DNA from: Novosphingobium sp.
GTDB taxonomy: Bacteria > Pseudomonadota > Alphaproteobacteria > Sphingomonadales > Sphingomonadaceae
DNA length: 45,098 bases
Direction of reading: 5' to 3'
Assembly (NCBI GenBank): GCA_004211435.1
Contig: SECS01000045.1
Coordinates: 1-45,098, forward strand
The stretch's first letter is position 1; each line of letters opens with the position of its first letter. Below are positions 1-7,264 of the stretch, one piece after another. Made by a program: the position numbers and the translations under genes. The notes below the pieces were generated by a model. That model searched no databases. It was not told where the DNA came from and was given only the letters and a program-made list of their open reading frames with translations.

Positions 1-419
1 GCGGTCGACCGCTGGCCGGGATCGCCGGTCTTGAGCTCGTGGCAGGGGCCGATCGCCTCCCACACGAGGTCCATCTCGAAGCCTTCCTTGTCATAGTCGA
101 TCTTGTAGCGCTTGAGCGGTTCGAGCATCTTGACCTTGAGCGAATTGCGCGCCTGCATGTCGAACTTCTGCGCGCCCGCAGGCATGCCCTGGAGATGCGC
201 CCAGTTATAGTAGAGCGCGTTCCACTGGTAAGTGCCCGAGGCGTCCCACATGCAGGGACCGCCGTTGAGCATGCCCATGTTCGGGCGGAAGTAGTACTGC
301 AGCATCCCGTGGATCCGCCGCTCGGGGATCGAGAACGAGAACCAGACGCTCTCGTTCCAGTAGGGATTGTCGTCGCGGCCTTCGCCGAAATAGTCGGCGA
401 AGCTGAGGTCGGCGGTCAT
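1..419 (-). CDS. Uncharacterised protein, C-terminus beyond the window edge
   Basis: The frame starts with ATG at 419 and runs open to base 1, giving 139 visible residues. It is soluble-looking and rich in Trp, Tyr and Met, with no signal peptide or membrane segment. It resembles uncharacterised proteins found in sphingomonads beside SnoaL-like genes (the DUF7064/7065 type, from memory and unconfirmed). The start is supported by an ATGA overlap with the stop of the upstream gene at 416-418, so the two are probably translationally coupled. I cannot assign a reaction. The SnoaL-like neighbour would fit a catabolic role, but this is a guess. Confidence 0.75.
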   Translation of the reverse strand, partial: MTADLSFADYFGEGRDDNPYWNESVWFSFSIPERRIHGMLQYYFRPNMGMLNGGPCMWDASGTYQWNALYYNWAHLQGMPAGAQKFDMQARNSLKVKMLEPLKRYKIDYDKEGFEMDLVWEAIGPCHELKTGDPGQRST

Positions 420-871
420 GCGGGTTCGTGTCCTTCGGGCCAGGTGATGTCGAGCGAGAGGCGGGTCAGGGTCAGCGTGGCGATGCGCCAGGCGCCGTCC
501 TCGCGGCGGTAGGTTTCGTGGTAGTGCCCGCGGCCGAGGATCGATTTCCAGCCGGTGCGCGGATGGCGGTCCTTCCAGGAGATGACGTCCTGCATCGCCC
601 AGATCGCGCTGGCGGTTCCGTCGGCATGAATCTCGACTTCGCCGGCTAGCCCCTGGTGGACCGAGACCGCATGCTCGAGCGAGTGGCGCAGGGCCTTGGC
701 ATAGGTGTCGCCGCCTTCGGTGTAGACCTTTCCCTCGGGGGTCAGGACCTTGAGATCGTGAGTGAACACCAGGCGCAGTTCGTCCCACTGCTTGGTGTCC
801 ATAAGCCGGAAATAGCGCGCCTTGAGACTGCGGATCGCCTCGATCGCTTCCAGCCGCTCCAGCCTGTCCAT
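416..871 (-). CDS. Nuclear transport factor 2 / SnoaL-like family protein
   Basis: A 151-residue protein of the NTF2-like alpha+beta cone fold. Its N-terminus (LEAIEAIRSLKARYFRLMD) is the helix that opens SnoaL-type domains, followed by a Trp-containing turn (KQWDELRLVF) and C-terminal strands ending RIATLTLTRLSLD. Members are polyketide cyclases, dehydratases, isomerases or ring-hydroxylating dioxygenase beta-like proteins, so the substrate is not predictable. The length is typical of a single-domain member. Its stop overlaps the start of the next minus-strand gene by four bases (ATGA), indicating an operon. No exported signal is seen. Confidence 0.85.
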   Translation of the reverse strand: MDRLERLEAIEAIRSLKARYFRLMDTKQWDELRLVFTHDLKVLTPEGKVYTEGGDTYAKALRHSLEHAVSVHQGLAGEVEIHADGTASAIWAMQDVISWKDRHPRTGWKSILGRGHYHETYRREDGAWRIATLTLTRLSLDITWPEGHEPA

Positions 872-955
872 GTCGCTCTCCTCGGCGGCGAGGGAAGGCG
901 AAGCGCGGCATCAAGGCAATGACCGGCGCGGCAATCGGGCTTGCAGAGGCTTTGC

Positions 956-2152
956 CTATGCGAAGCCGTTTTCCAGGAAATCGGCCGCGAGCCCCGCGAG
1001 GAACGCGGCGCCCTGCGGCATGACGCTCTCGTCGAGCATCATCTTGGTCGAGTGGATGCCGCAGCATCGGGTCCAGTCCTCGCCGGCGTGGCTGACGCCG
1101 AGGAAGAACATCGCGCCGGGCACCTTGTCGAGCACATAGGCGAAGTCCTCGGCGCCCATGATCGGATCGTCGAGCCGCAGGAAGCTCTGCGCGCCGAACA
1201 TCTGCCGGCTCAGGTCCTCGCCGAACGCGACCGCGCGCGGATCGCAGATCGTGACGGGGAAGCCCTCGGTGATCGTCACCTCGGCGGTCAGTCCGTGCGC
1301 GCCGGCGATCCCCGCGGCGAGCAGCCGCACCGAGTCGGCCAGTGCCGCGCGGTTCTCGCGGCTCAGGCTGCGCATCGTCCCGCGCAGCGAGACGCGGTCG
1401 GGAATCACGTTGTGCGCGGTGCCGGCCTCCATCTTGGTGATCGTCACCACCACCGGGTCGTGCGCGTTGAACCGGCGCGTCACCATCGTCTGCAGCGCGA
1501 GCACGAGCTCGGCCGCGACGGGCACGGGATCGAGCGTCTGGTGCGGCATCGAGGCATGGCCGCCGTGTCCTTCGATCACCACGTCGAGCTGGTCGGCGGC
1601 GGCGAGCAGCGGGCCCGAGCGCCCGGCGATCAGCCCGTGCGGCGCGGTCGGCATGACGTGGAGCGCGAAGGCCGCGTCGGGGAGCGGGTCCAGCAACCCG
1701 TCATCGAGCATGAAGCGCGCGCCGTGATAGCCTTCCTCGCCCGGCTGGAACATGAAGCGGATCTCTCCCGCGAGCGTGGCGCGCCGCGCGCAGAGCAGCT
1801 CGGCCGCGCCGGCCAGCATCGCGGTGTGCGCGTCGTGGCCGCAAGCGTGCATCGTGCCCGGAATCGTCGAGGCGAAGGCGAGCCCGGTCTCCTCGGGCAT
1901 GGCCAGCGCGTCCATGTCACCGCGCAAGAGAACCGAGCGGCCCGGCTTGGCGCCCTTCAGCGTGGCGACGAGCCCGGTGGTCGAAGGTCCCTCGCGCCAT
2001 TCGAGCGGCAGGTGGGCGAGCGCAGCGCGGACCTTGTCGCGCGTCTTGGGCGTGTGCAGGCCCAGTTCGGGCTCGGCGTGGATCGCCCGGCGCAGCTCGG
2101 TGATGCGGGGCGCGAGTTCGCCGGCTCCGGCGATCAGGTCTTGCAGTGTCAT
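956..2152 (-). CDS. M20 family metal-dependent amidohydrolase (hippurate hydrolase type)
   Basis: A 398-residue M20 peptidase-family amidohydrolase, expected to hydrolyse N-acyl amino acids or similar amides in the cytoplasm using two divalent metals. Visible motifs in order are RRAIHAEPELG near the N-terminus, RGDMDALAM, the metal-binding CGHDAHTAML, the catalytic PGEEGYHGA, the metal ligand in ALHVMPTAPHG, the dimerisation-domain GHGGHASMPH and the C-terminal MGAEDFAYV. All expected His, Asp and Glu ligands are present, and the length is normal for this subfamily (hippurate hydrolase, HipO, or IAA-amino acid hydrolase-like). Acyl and amino acid specificity cannot be read. It lies 84 bases downstream of the SnoaL-like gene's start region, on the same strand. 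Confidence 0.92.
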   Translation of the reverse strand: MTLQDLIAGAGELAPRITELRRAIHAEPELGLHTPKTRDKVRAALAHLPLEWREGPSTTGLVATLKGAKPGRSVLLRGDMDALAMPEETGLAFASTIPGTMHACGHDAHTAMLAGAAELLCARRATLAGEIRFMFQPGEEGYHGARFMLDDGLLDPLPDAAFALHVMPTAPHGLIAGRSGPLLAAADQLDVVIEGHGGHASMPHQTLDPVPVAAELVLALQTMVTRRFNAHDPVVVTITKMEAGTAHNVIPDRVSLRGTMRSLSRENRAALADSVRLLAAGIAGAHGLTAEVTITEGFPVTICDPRAVAFGEDLSRQMFGAQSFLRLDDPIMGAEDFAYVLDKVPGAMFFLGVSHAGEDWTRCCGIHSTKMMLDESVMPQGAAFLAGLAADFLENGFA

Positions 2153-2215
2153 CGGGCGCTCCGGCTGTCGGGCCGCGCATGATAGCCTTGCGCGAAGCCC
2201 TGTCGAGCCGGAGGC

Positions 2216-3124
2216 TTAGGCGCCGATCTCGGCGGCAATGCGGCGGGCGGCGGCATTGTGCATCTTGACCGAGATCACGAGCAGGACGTTCAACACGACC
2301 GCCTGGTAGAGGAAGTACCAGATCGGACTACCCGCCAGCATCGAGGCGCCGAGCACCAGCGCGCGCGGGTTGGGGCCGAGGAACTTGCACATCAGCAGCA
2401 GCGGCGGTGCTTCGGCGCGGACGGCGGCGCGGATCTCTTCGGCCCGCGCGGGATCGCCCTTCGCCGCCTCGACCGCGGCATCGATGCGCAAGGCGTGCGG
2501 CGTCATGCCCGAGGCGAGTTCCAGGTAGGCGGCGACGATCGCGCCGAGCCCTCCCTTGCCCGTGGCGTCCTGGCCCTTGGCCGTATTGCGCAGCCAGGGC
2601 GTGCCGTAGACCCACCATTGGTATTGGCGGCGCTGGACCTCGACGTGGTTGGACTGGACGATATGGCTGAGCCCCGCGGGCACCATGAACAGCCAGGCGG
2701 TCCAGCCCATCTGCTGGTCGAGCAGCCAGCCGAGCACGAAGTAGAGGACGATGTGGCTCAGATAGTCGCAGAGCCCGTCGACGAGTTCACCCGTCGGGCT
2801 GCTCTTGCCGGTGATCCGCGCGAGATCGCCGTCGGCACCGTCGACCACGTGCCAGGTCATGTGCAGCACGAGGCCGAGCAGCGCGGGCCCGGGCCAGCCC
2901 GGCTGGGCATAGGCCACGGCCGCGCCGATCACGCAGAGCGCACCGATCACCGAGACCATGTTGGGCGTCAGCGGCGTATGTGCGAGGCGCTTGGCCAACT
3001 GCCAGGCCAGCGGATGATAGAGATAGTGGTTGAGCGGATCCTGCAGCTCGCGGGCGCGCACGGGGCGGCTGACCTTGCCGTCGGCGCCCATTCCGGAGCC
3101 TGTCCCAGAGCCTGTCTTGGTCAC
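2216..3124 (-). CDS. CDP-alcohol phosphatidyltransferase A
   Basis: A 302-residue integral membrane enzyme of the CDP-alcohol phosphotransferase family, which moves a phospho-alcohol from a CDP-alcohol to an acceptor alcohol with release of CMP. The full signature is present at residues 95-120: D95, D98, G99, A102, R103, G112, D116 and D120. Hydrophobic segments surround it (about 58-90 and 120-160, with more at the C-terminus). I chose the GTG at 3124 because a GGGAG Shine-Dalgarno element lies eight bases upstream; ATG at 3091 is the alternative. The long open frame further upstream is antisense to the neighbouring transferase and is not coding. It diverges from a second transferase over a gap of about 190 bases. 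Donor and acceptor are unknown; its neighbours suggest an inositol-related alcohol. Confidence 0.88.
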   Translation of the reverse strand: MTKTGSGTGSGMGADGKVSRPVRARELQDPLNHYLYHPLAWQLAKRLAHTPLTPNMVSVIGALCVIGAAVAYAQPGWPGPALLGLVLHMTWHVVDGADGDLARITGKSSPTGELVDGLCDYLSHIVLYFVLGWLLDQQMGWTAWLFMVPAGLSHIVQSNHVEVQRRQYQWWVYGTPWLRNTAKGQDATGKGGLGAIVAAYLELASGMTPHALRIDAAVEAAKGDPARAEEIRAAVRAEAPPLLLMCKFLGPNPRALVLGASMLAGSPIWYFLYQAVVLNVLLVISVKMHNAAARRIAAEIGA

Positions 3125-3132
3125 GCGTGGAA

Positions 3133-3137
3133 CTCCC
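3133..3137 (-). promoter_or_regulatory. Ribosome binding site deciding the GTG start of transferase A
   Basis: The minus strand reads GGGAG here, eight bases before GTG at 3124. The in-frame ATG at 3091 has no comparable element upstream. This favours the N-terminus beginning MTKTGSGTGS. Confidence 0.6.
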
Positions 3138-3310
3138 GGTGGGGGCTGCGGCGGACCCGCACCGCGCGGACCCGGCCGCTCCCTAGAGAGCGACGCGCGC
3201 GAAGGCAACCGGCGCGGCAGAGCGGGAGCAGACGTTTCGCAGTGGACGTGGCTGGGGCGAGCACCTAAATTGCCTGCAAGTTTTACGCATCTTCGGTTTC
3301 CGCCATAGCA

Positions 3311-4435
3311 ATGTCCGTTCCTTCCTCCGCGGTCTCGCCGGACTTCTCGGTCGCGATCCCGACATCTCCGTTTCTTCGCCAGCGCATGGGCGGTCTGACC
3401 GGCATCGGTCGTTCGGTGATTCTCGCCGATCTCGTCGGCGCGCGGACGATCTACGTGGTTTCGTCGCGCGCCGAACCGACCGACTGGCTGCGCAGCTTCG
3501 CGCTGCGCGAACGGCCGCTCCCCGAAGTCGTCTTCGTCGCCGATGTCGGCGAAATCCCGGAAGCCTCCCGGGCGCGGCTGGTCACGGTCCCGGCCGATCG
3601 CCTGCCGACCGCGCAGGGCCTGCGCCGGCTGGTCGCGGATCCCGCGGCTGCGCTCGATGCGCCCGGCGATGGTTTCGGACCGGGCTCGCCCGATGCCGTG
3701 ACCTGGCAGATGCTGCAGGCCTCGATGAAGCCGAGCGAGGGCTGGTTCGGTCGCCATCTCAACCGGCCGATCTCGTTCCGCATGGCCGCCTGGCTGATGA
3801 AGCGCGACGTCTCGCCCAATGCCGTCACCTGGTTCACTTTCGCGATCGCCGTGGTGATGACGATCCTGCTCGCGCATGGCGGCCTGTGGTGGCTGGCGCT
3901 CGGCGGCCTGCTCTACCAGGTGGTGTCGGTGGTCGATTGCGTCGACGGCGATATCGCCCGCGTTAGCCATCAGACCAGCCGCTCTGGCGCCGTGCTCGAC
4001 ACGGGATTCGACATGCTGGCCAATCTCGGCTTCGTGGGCGGGCTCGCCGTGGGCCTCGTGCGGACCTACGGCATGGGCCAGCTCCAGGTCGCCGGCGCGA
4101 TGGTCGTCATCGCCGCGCTGTGCATGAGCCTGATGGCGCTGCTGGTGCGGCTCGGCCCTCGCCGCGGCAGCTTCGACGTGCTGCGACAGGCGCTGGCCTT
4201 GCGCCTCTCGCATACGCCGCGCCTTGCCGCGGTCGTGCTCACTGCCGAGAAGCTGTTCAAGCGCGATTTCTACGCCCTGTTCGCCGCCTGTCTCTGCCTC
4301 GCCGGCGTCCCCTGGCTCGTGCCGCAGCTCGCGCTCGGCGGCATCTGCATCTGGCTCGCGGCGATCCTTTGGTGCGCGCCGGTCATCGTGGCCGACAAGG
4401 GCGGCGACCTCCTGCCCGCGCATCTGAAGGCCTGA
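3311..4435 (+). CDS. CDP-alcohol phosphotransferase B with an N-terminal remnant nucleotidyltransferase-like domain (DIPP-synthase-like)
   Basis: A 374-residue protein. Residues 1-135 are soluble and look like part of a Rossmann-like nucleotidyltransferase fold (GGLTGIGRSVILADLVGA, then TIYVV), but the pyrophosphorylase signature and KP motif are missing. Residues 140-370 form the membrane CDP-alcohol transferase domain, with the complete motif D209, D212, G213, A216, R217, G226, D230, D234. The linker KPSEGWFGRHLNRPIS resembles the linker before the transferase domain in archaeal and thermophile IPCT/DIPPS fusions, as I recall that family. DIPPS condenses CDP-inositol with inositol 1-phosphate. 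By inference this enzyme transfers phosphoinositol, or a similar group, to an acceptor, which could be inositol phosphate or a lipid alcohol. It is first in the plus-strand series of inositol genes. Confidence 0.85.
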   Translation: MSVPSSAVSPDFSVAIPTSPFLRQRMGGLTGIGRSVILADLVGARTIYVVSSRAEPTDWLRSFALRERPLPEVVFVADVGEIPEASRARLVTVPADRLPTAQGLRRLVADPAAALDAPGDGFGPGSPDAVTWQMLQASMKPSEGWFGRHLNRPISFRMAAWLMKRDVSPNAVTWFTFAIAVVMTILLAHGGLWWLALGGLLYQVVSVVDCVDGDIARVSHQTSRSGAVLDTGFDMLANLGFVGGLAVGLVRTYGMGQLQVAGAMVVIAALCMSLMALLVRLGPRRGSFDVLRQALALRLSHTPRLAAVVLTAEKLFKRDFYALFAACLCLAGVPWLVPQLALGGICIWLAAILWCAPVIVADKGGDLLPAHLKA

Positions 4436-4539
4436 ACGCCGCTGGCGCCATTTGCGTCGACTCTTAACGCAGGTTCTTGACGGTGTGACCGTGCTTCGTC
4501 ATCGCGCTGCACGATGCGTGTAAAGTCCAAGTCATAACG

Positions 4540-5253
4540 ATGAGGGGTGTCATTCTCGCTGCCGGGCGCGGCAGCCGACTGGGCGAGGCGACCGCGTCGC
4601 TGCCCAAGCCTTTGCTCGTGGTCGGCGGGCGCGCCTGCATCGACTTCGCGGTCGAGGCGCTGCTGAGCGTCGTCTCCGAAGTGATCGTCGTCACCGGCTA
4701 TCAGGCCGATCAGGTCGAGAGCCATCTCAGGCAGCGTTGGGGCGACAGTCCGATCCGCACCGTGCGGAACCTCGATCTCGAGGCTGGCAATCTCACCTCG
4801 CTGCGCGCCGCGCGTGCCTCGCTGGGGCGGGATCCCTTCGTCGTCACCAACGCCGATCATCTGTTCCCGGCTGCGATGTACACGCGTCATTTTCAGCCTG
4901 GCGCCGACGTGACGATCGCCTGCGAGCGTGACCGGACGATCCTCGACGACGAGATGAAGGTCCTGGCCTCGGGCGAGCGCCTGACCGACATCGCCAAGAC
5001 GCTGACGCAGTACGATGGCGCCTATATCGGTACCACCGCGGTCGGGGCAGACATGACCACGCGCTACTGGGGGGCCTTCGATGCGGTCGCGGCCGAAGCC
5101 GACGTCCGCACGGCTTCGGTCGAGATGGTGCTGGCGCGGCTGGCCCGCGATGCCGCGACGGCGCCGCGGCTGCAGTGGATCGAAGGCCTGCGCTGGTACG
5201 AGGTCGATACCCAGGAGGACCTCGACCTCGCCCGCGAAGGGCTGGGGGCATGA
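4540..5253 (+). CDS. Sugar/polyol-phosphate nucleotidyltransferase (NTP transferase)
   Basis: A 237-residue cytoplasmic GT-A fold nucleotidyltransferase that should join an NTP to a phosphorylated alcohol or sugar with release of pyrophosphate. It shows the nucleotide loop GRGSRL at residues 9-14, PKP at 22-24, the strand VIVVTGY near 48-54, GNLTSL at 83-88 and the metal-binding segment TNADHLF at 103-109. It is shorter than glucose-1-phosphate thymidylyltransferases and closer in size to phosphocholine or inositol-phosphate cytidylyltransferases. The ATG at 4540 has only a weak ribosome site, but it gives the exact N-terminus expected for the fold. The stop overlaps the start of the HAD phosphatase (ATGA), so the two are coupled. 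Substrate is inferred only from context. Confidence 0.87.
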   Translation: MRGVILAAGRGSRLGEATASLPKPLLVVGGRACIDFAVEALLSVVSEVIVVTGYQADQVESHLRQRWGDSPIRTVRNLDLEAGNLTSLRAARASLGRDPFVVTNADHLFPAAMYTRHFQPGADVTIACERDRTILDDEMKVLASGERLTDIAKTLTQYDGAYIGTTAVGADMTTRYWGAFDAVAAEADVRTASVEMVLARLARDAATAPRLQWIEGLRWYEVDTQEDLDLAREGLGA

Positions 5254-5891
5254 CCGTCGCCCTGCTCGTCTTCGACCTCGACGGCACGCTGGTGCCGACG
5301 ATGGAGGACTATGCCGACCAGGCGGCGAGCTTGATGGAGGCCCATCTCGCCACGCCTTGGCACGACGCCCGGCGCGACTATTTCCGGACCTCGGGGCTGC
5401 CGTTCCAGAAACAGCTGCGCCAGCTCTATCCCGACCGCGACGATACCGACTCCGTGGCCGAGCGATTCGAGCAATGGAAGGACGGCTATCTGCGCGCGAT
5501 CGCCTTGCCGGCTCCGGTCGAGCGGCTGTTCGGCGAATGGCGCGATCGCGGCTTCCGCATCGCGATCTCGTCGAACAACATGCAGGCCTATGTCGATCGG
5601 CTGGCGCAGGACTGGCCGGTGGACTTCGCGCTCGGCTTCCGGCCCGAGGACGGCTTCGCCAAGGGCGAGGATCATTTCCGCACGCTTGAGGCGCGCTTCG
5701 GTTTCGGTCGCGAGCGGATGGTCTTCACCGGCGATTCGCCCAACGATGCGCGGATCGCGCGCGACACCGGGGTGGCCTTTCGCGCGCTGCTCACCACGGC
5801 GTTCCGGCCCGAGGACTTTCGCGCGGTCGATCCCGCGATCGTCCTGCTCGATGGGCTCGACCAGCTTGTCGCGACGCTTCCGATCGGTTAA
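5250..5891 (+). CDS. HAD family phosphatase
   Basis: A 213-residue haloacid dehalogenase superfamily hydrolase. Motif I is FDLDGT (nucleophile D9, acid/base D11), motif II is ISSNN near residue 107, motif III is the Lys of FAKGED near 136, and motif IV is FTGDSPND near 160. All catalytic residues are present, and a helical cap lies between motifs I and II. The ATG at 5250 overlaps the previous stop as ATGA; an earlier in-frame Met would lie inside the nucleotidyltransferase gene. In DIP synthesis a phosphatase is needed after the condensation step, and in inositol-lipid synthesis one is needed to remove the inositol phosphate. Either would suit this gene, but its true substrate is unknown. 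Confidence 0.88.
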   Translation: MTVALLVFDLDGTLVPTMEDYADQAASLMEAHLATPWHDARRDYFRTSGLPFQKQLRQLYPDRDDTDSVAERFEQWKDGYLRAIALPAPVERLFGEWRDRGFRIAISSNNMQAYVDRLAQDWPVDFALGFRPEDGFAKGEDHFRTLEARFGFGRERMVFTGDSPNDARIARDTGVAFRALLTTAFRPEDFRAVDPAIVLLDGLDQLVATLPIG

Positions 5892-5947
5892 CGGCGCGCG
5901 CCGGCGCAGTCGGGCGATCCGCAGCGGCTGGCAAATCCGCCACACGA

Positions 5948-5986
5948 GGGTTGGATAATGGCGGGTTGTCCCCATCATCCCCAACC
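5948..5986. promoter_or_regulatory. Imperfect inverted repeat before the inositol-phosphate synthase gene
   Basis: GGTTGG at 5949-5954 pairs with CCAACC at 5981-5986, and ATAATGG pairs imperfectly with CCATCAT inside it. The element lies in the 196-base gap between the HAD gene and the synthase gene, about 100 bases before the latter. It has no clear T tract, so it may be an operator or a weak terminator. Confidence 0.35.
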
Positions 5987-6087
5987 ATCCGACTTGACCG
6001 CGTGCAAACTTCTTGCTTTTGCCGCGTGATTTCACAATGACGTGCGAATAGGGCGCCAAAGCGTCTTTCGAAAGGGATCGAAATCTG

Positions 6088-7188
6088 ATGAAGCCAATCA
6101 AGGTCGCCGTGATCGGCGTGGGCAACTGCGCCAGTTCGCTGGTGCAAGGGGTTGCTCACTACCGCTCCAACAATTCCTCGCAGGGCCTGATCCATGACCG
6201 GATCGGTGGCTACGGCGCCGGTGACGTCGACTTTGTGCTGGGTGTCGACGTTGACGCACGCAAGGTCGGCAAGGACATTGCCGAAGCCATCTTCGCGGCT
6301 CCCAACAACACGGCCGTGTTCCACGCCGACGTGCCCGCCACGGGCGCGAAGGTGATCATGGGCCGCGTCTCGGACGGCGTCGCCCCGCACATGACCGACA
6401 TGGGCGAGCGCGGCTTCATCGTCGCCGACGAAGCCGAAGCCACCAAGGAATCGATCGTCGCCGCCATCAAGGCGTCGGGCGCTGAAGTCCTGGTGAACTT
6501 CCTGCCCGTCGGTTCGCAGGAAGCGACCGAGTTCTACATGGAATGCGCGCTCGAAGCGGGCGTCGGTGTGGTCAACTGCATGCCGGTGTTCATCGCCAGC
6601 CGCCCCGAGTGGGAAGCCCGCTTCCGCGAGAAGCGCCTGCCGATCGTCGGCGACGACATCAAGGCGCAGGTCGGTGCGACGATCGTCCACCGCGTGCTCT
6701 CCAGCCTCTTCGCCGCCCGCGGCGTCCAGGTCGAGCGCACCTACCAGCTCAACACCGGCGGCAACACCGACTTCATGAACATGCTCGACCGTCAGCGTCT
6801 GGGCAGCAAGAAGGAATCGAAGACCGAGGCGGTTCAGGCCATGCTGGCCGAGCGTCTGGCCGACGAGAACATCCACGTCGGTCCGTCGGACTACGTTCCC
6901 TGGCAGAAGGACAACAAGCTGTGCTTCCTGCGCCTCGAAGGCAATCAGTGGGGCAACGTGCCGATGAACCTCGAGCTGCGTCTCTCGGTCGAGGACAGCC
7001 CGAACTCGGCCGCTTGCGTCATGGACGCGATTCGCTGCGCCAAGGTTGCGCTCGAGCGCGGTGAGGGCGGCGCCCTGATCGGTCCGTCGGCCTACTTCTG
7101 CAAGCATCCGCCGCAGCAGTTCAACGACGACGTTGCCGCGCAGATGGTCGAAGAGTACATCGCTGACACGGCGCTCGCCGCCGAGTAA
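6088..7188 (+). CDS. ino1: myo-Inositol-1-phosphate synthase (inositol-3-phosphate synthase)
   Basis: A 366-residue NAD-dependent isomerase that converts glucose 6-phosphate to 1D-myo-inositol 3-phosphate in the cytoplasm. The N-terminal Rossmann motif VAVIGVGNCASSLV (from about residue 6) is the hallmark of the short prokaryotic form found in actinobacteria and archaea. Further family motifs are DKIKAQVG-like GDDIKAQVGAT, the LNTGGNTDFMNM segment and SEDSPNSAACVMDAIR near the C-terminus. The length matches mycobacterial Ino1 and is much shorter than the eukaryotic enzyme. AAAGGGA lies ten bases before the ATG. Codon choice is strongly biased, suggesting high expression. It sits between two nucleotidyltransferase genes, so its product is probably activated locally. 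Confidence 0.95.
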   Translation: MKPIKVAVIGVGNCASSLVQGVAHYRSNNSSQGLIHDRIGGYGAGDVDFVLGVDVDARKVGKDIAEAIFAAPNNTAVFHADVPATGAKVIMGRVSDGVAPHMTDMGERGFIVADEAEATKESIVAAIKASGAEVLVNFLPVGSQEATEFYMECALEAGVGVVNCMPVFIASRPEWEARFREKRLPIVGDDIKAQVGATIVHRVLSSLFAARGVQVERTYQLNTGGNTDFMNMLDRQRLGSKKESKTEAVQAMLAERLADENIHVGPSDYVPWQKDNKLCFLRLEGNQWGNVPMNLELRLSVEDSPNSAACVMDAIRCAKVALERGEGGALIGPSAYFCKHPPQQFNDDVAAQMVEEYIADTALAAE

Positions 7189-7208
7189 GCGCAGCGATCT
7201 GCACATTG

Positions 7209-7242
7209 ACGGCGCCGGTCAGCTCGTTCTGACCGGCGCCGT
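7209..7242 (+). terminator. Perfect 14-bp hairpin after the inositol-phosphate synthase gene
   Basis: The arm at 7209-7222 is fully complementary to 7229-7242 around a six-base loop, and the sequence after it is TGTCATATT. It lies 20 bases after the synthase stop and ends 22 bases before the next start. It could be an intrinsic terminator with partial readthrough, or an mRNA stabiliser for the synthase message. Confidence 0.65.
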
Positions 7243-7264
7243 TGTCATATTACCGGATGGGACG

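Noticed and set aside
3125..4423. Long open frame continuing upstream of CDP-alcohol transferase A on the minus strand
   Set aside because: It is exactly antisense to transferase B, its sequence is rich in Arg, Ala and Gln with no family motif, and the real start has its own ribosome site.
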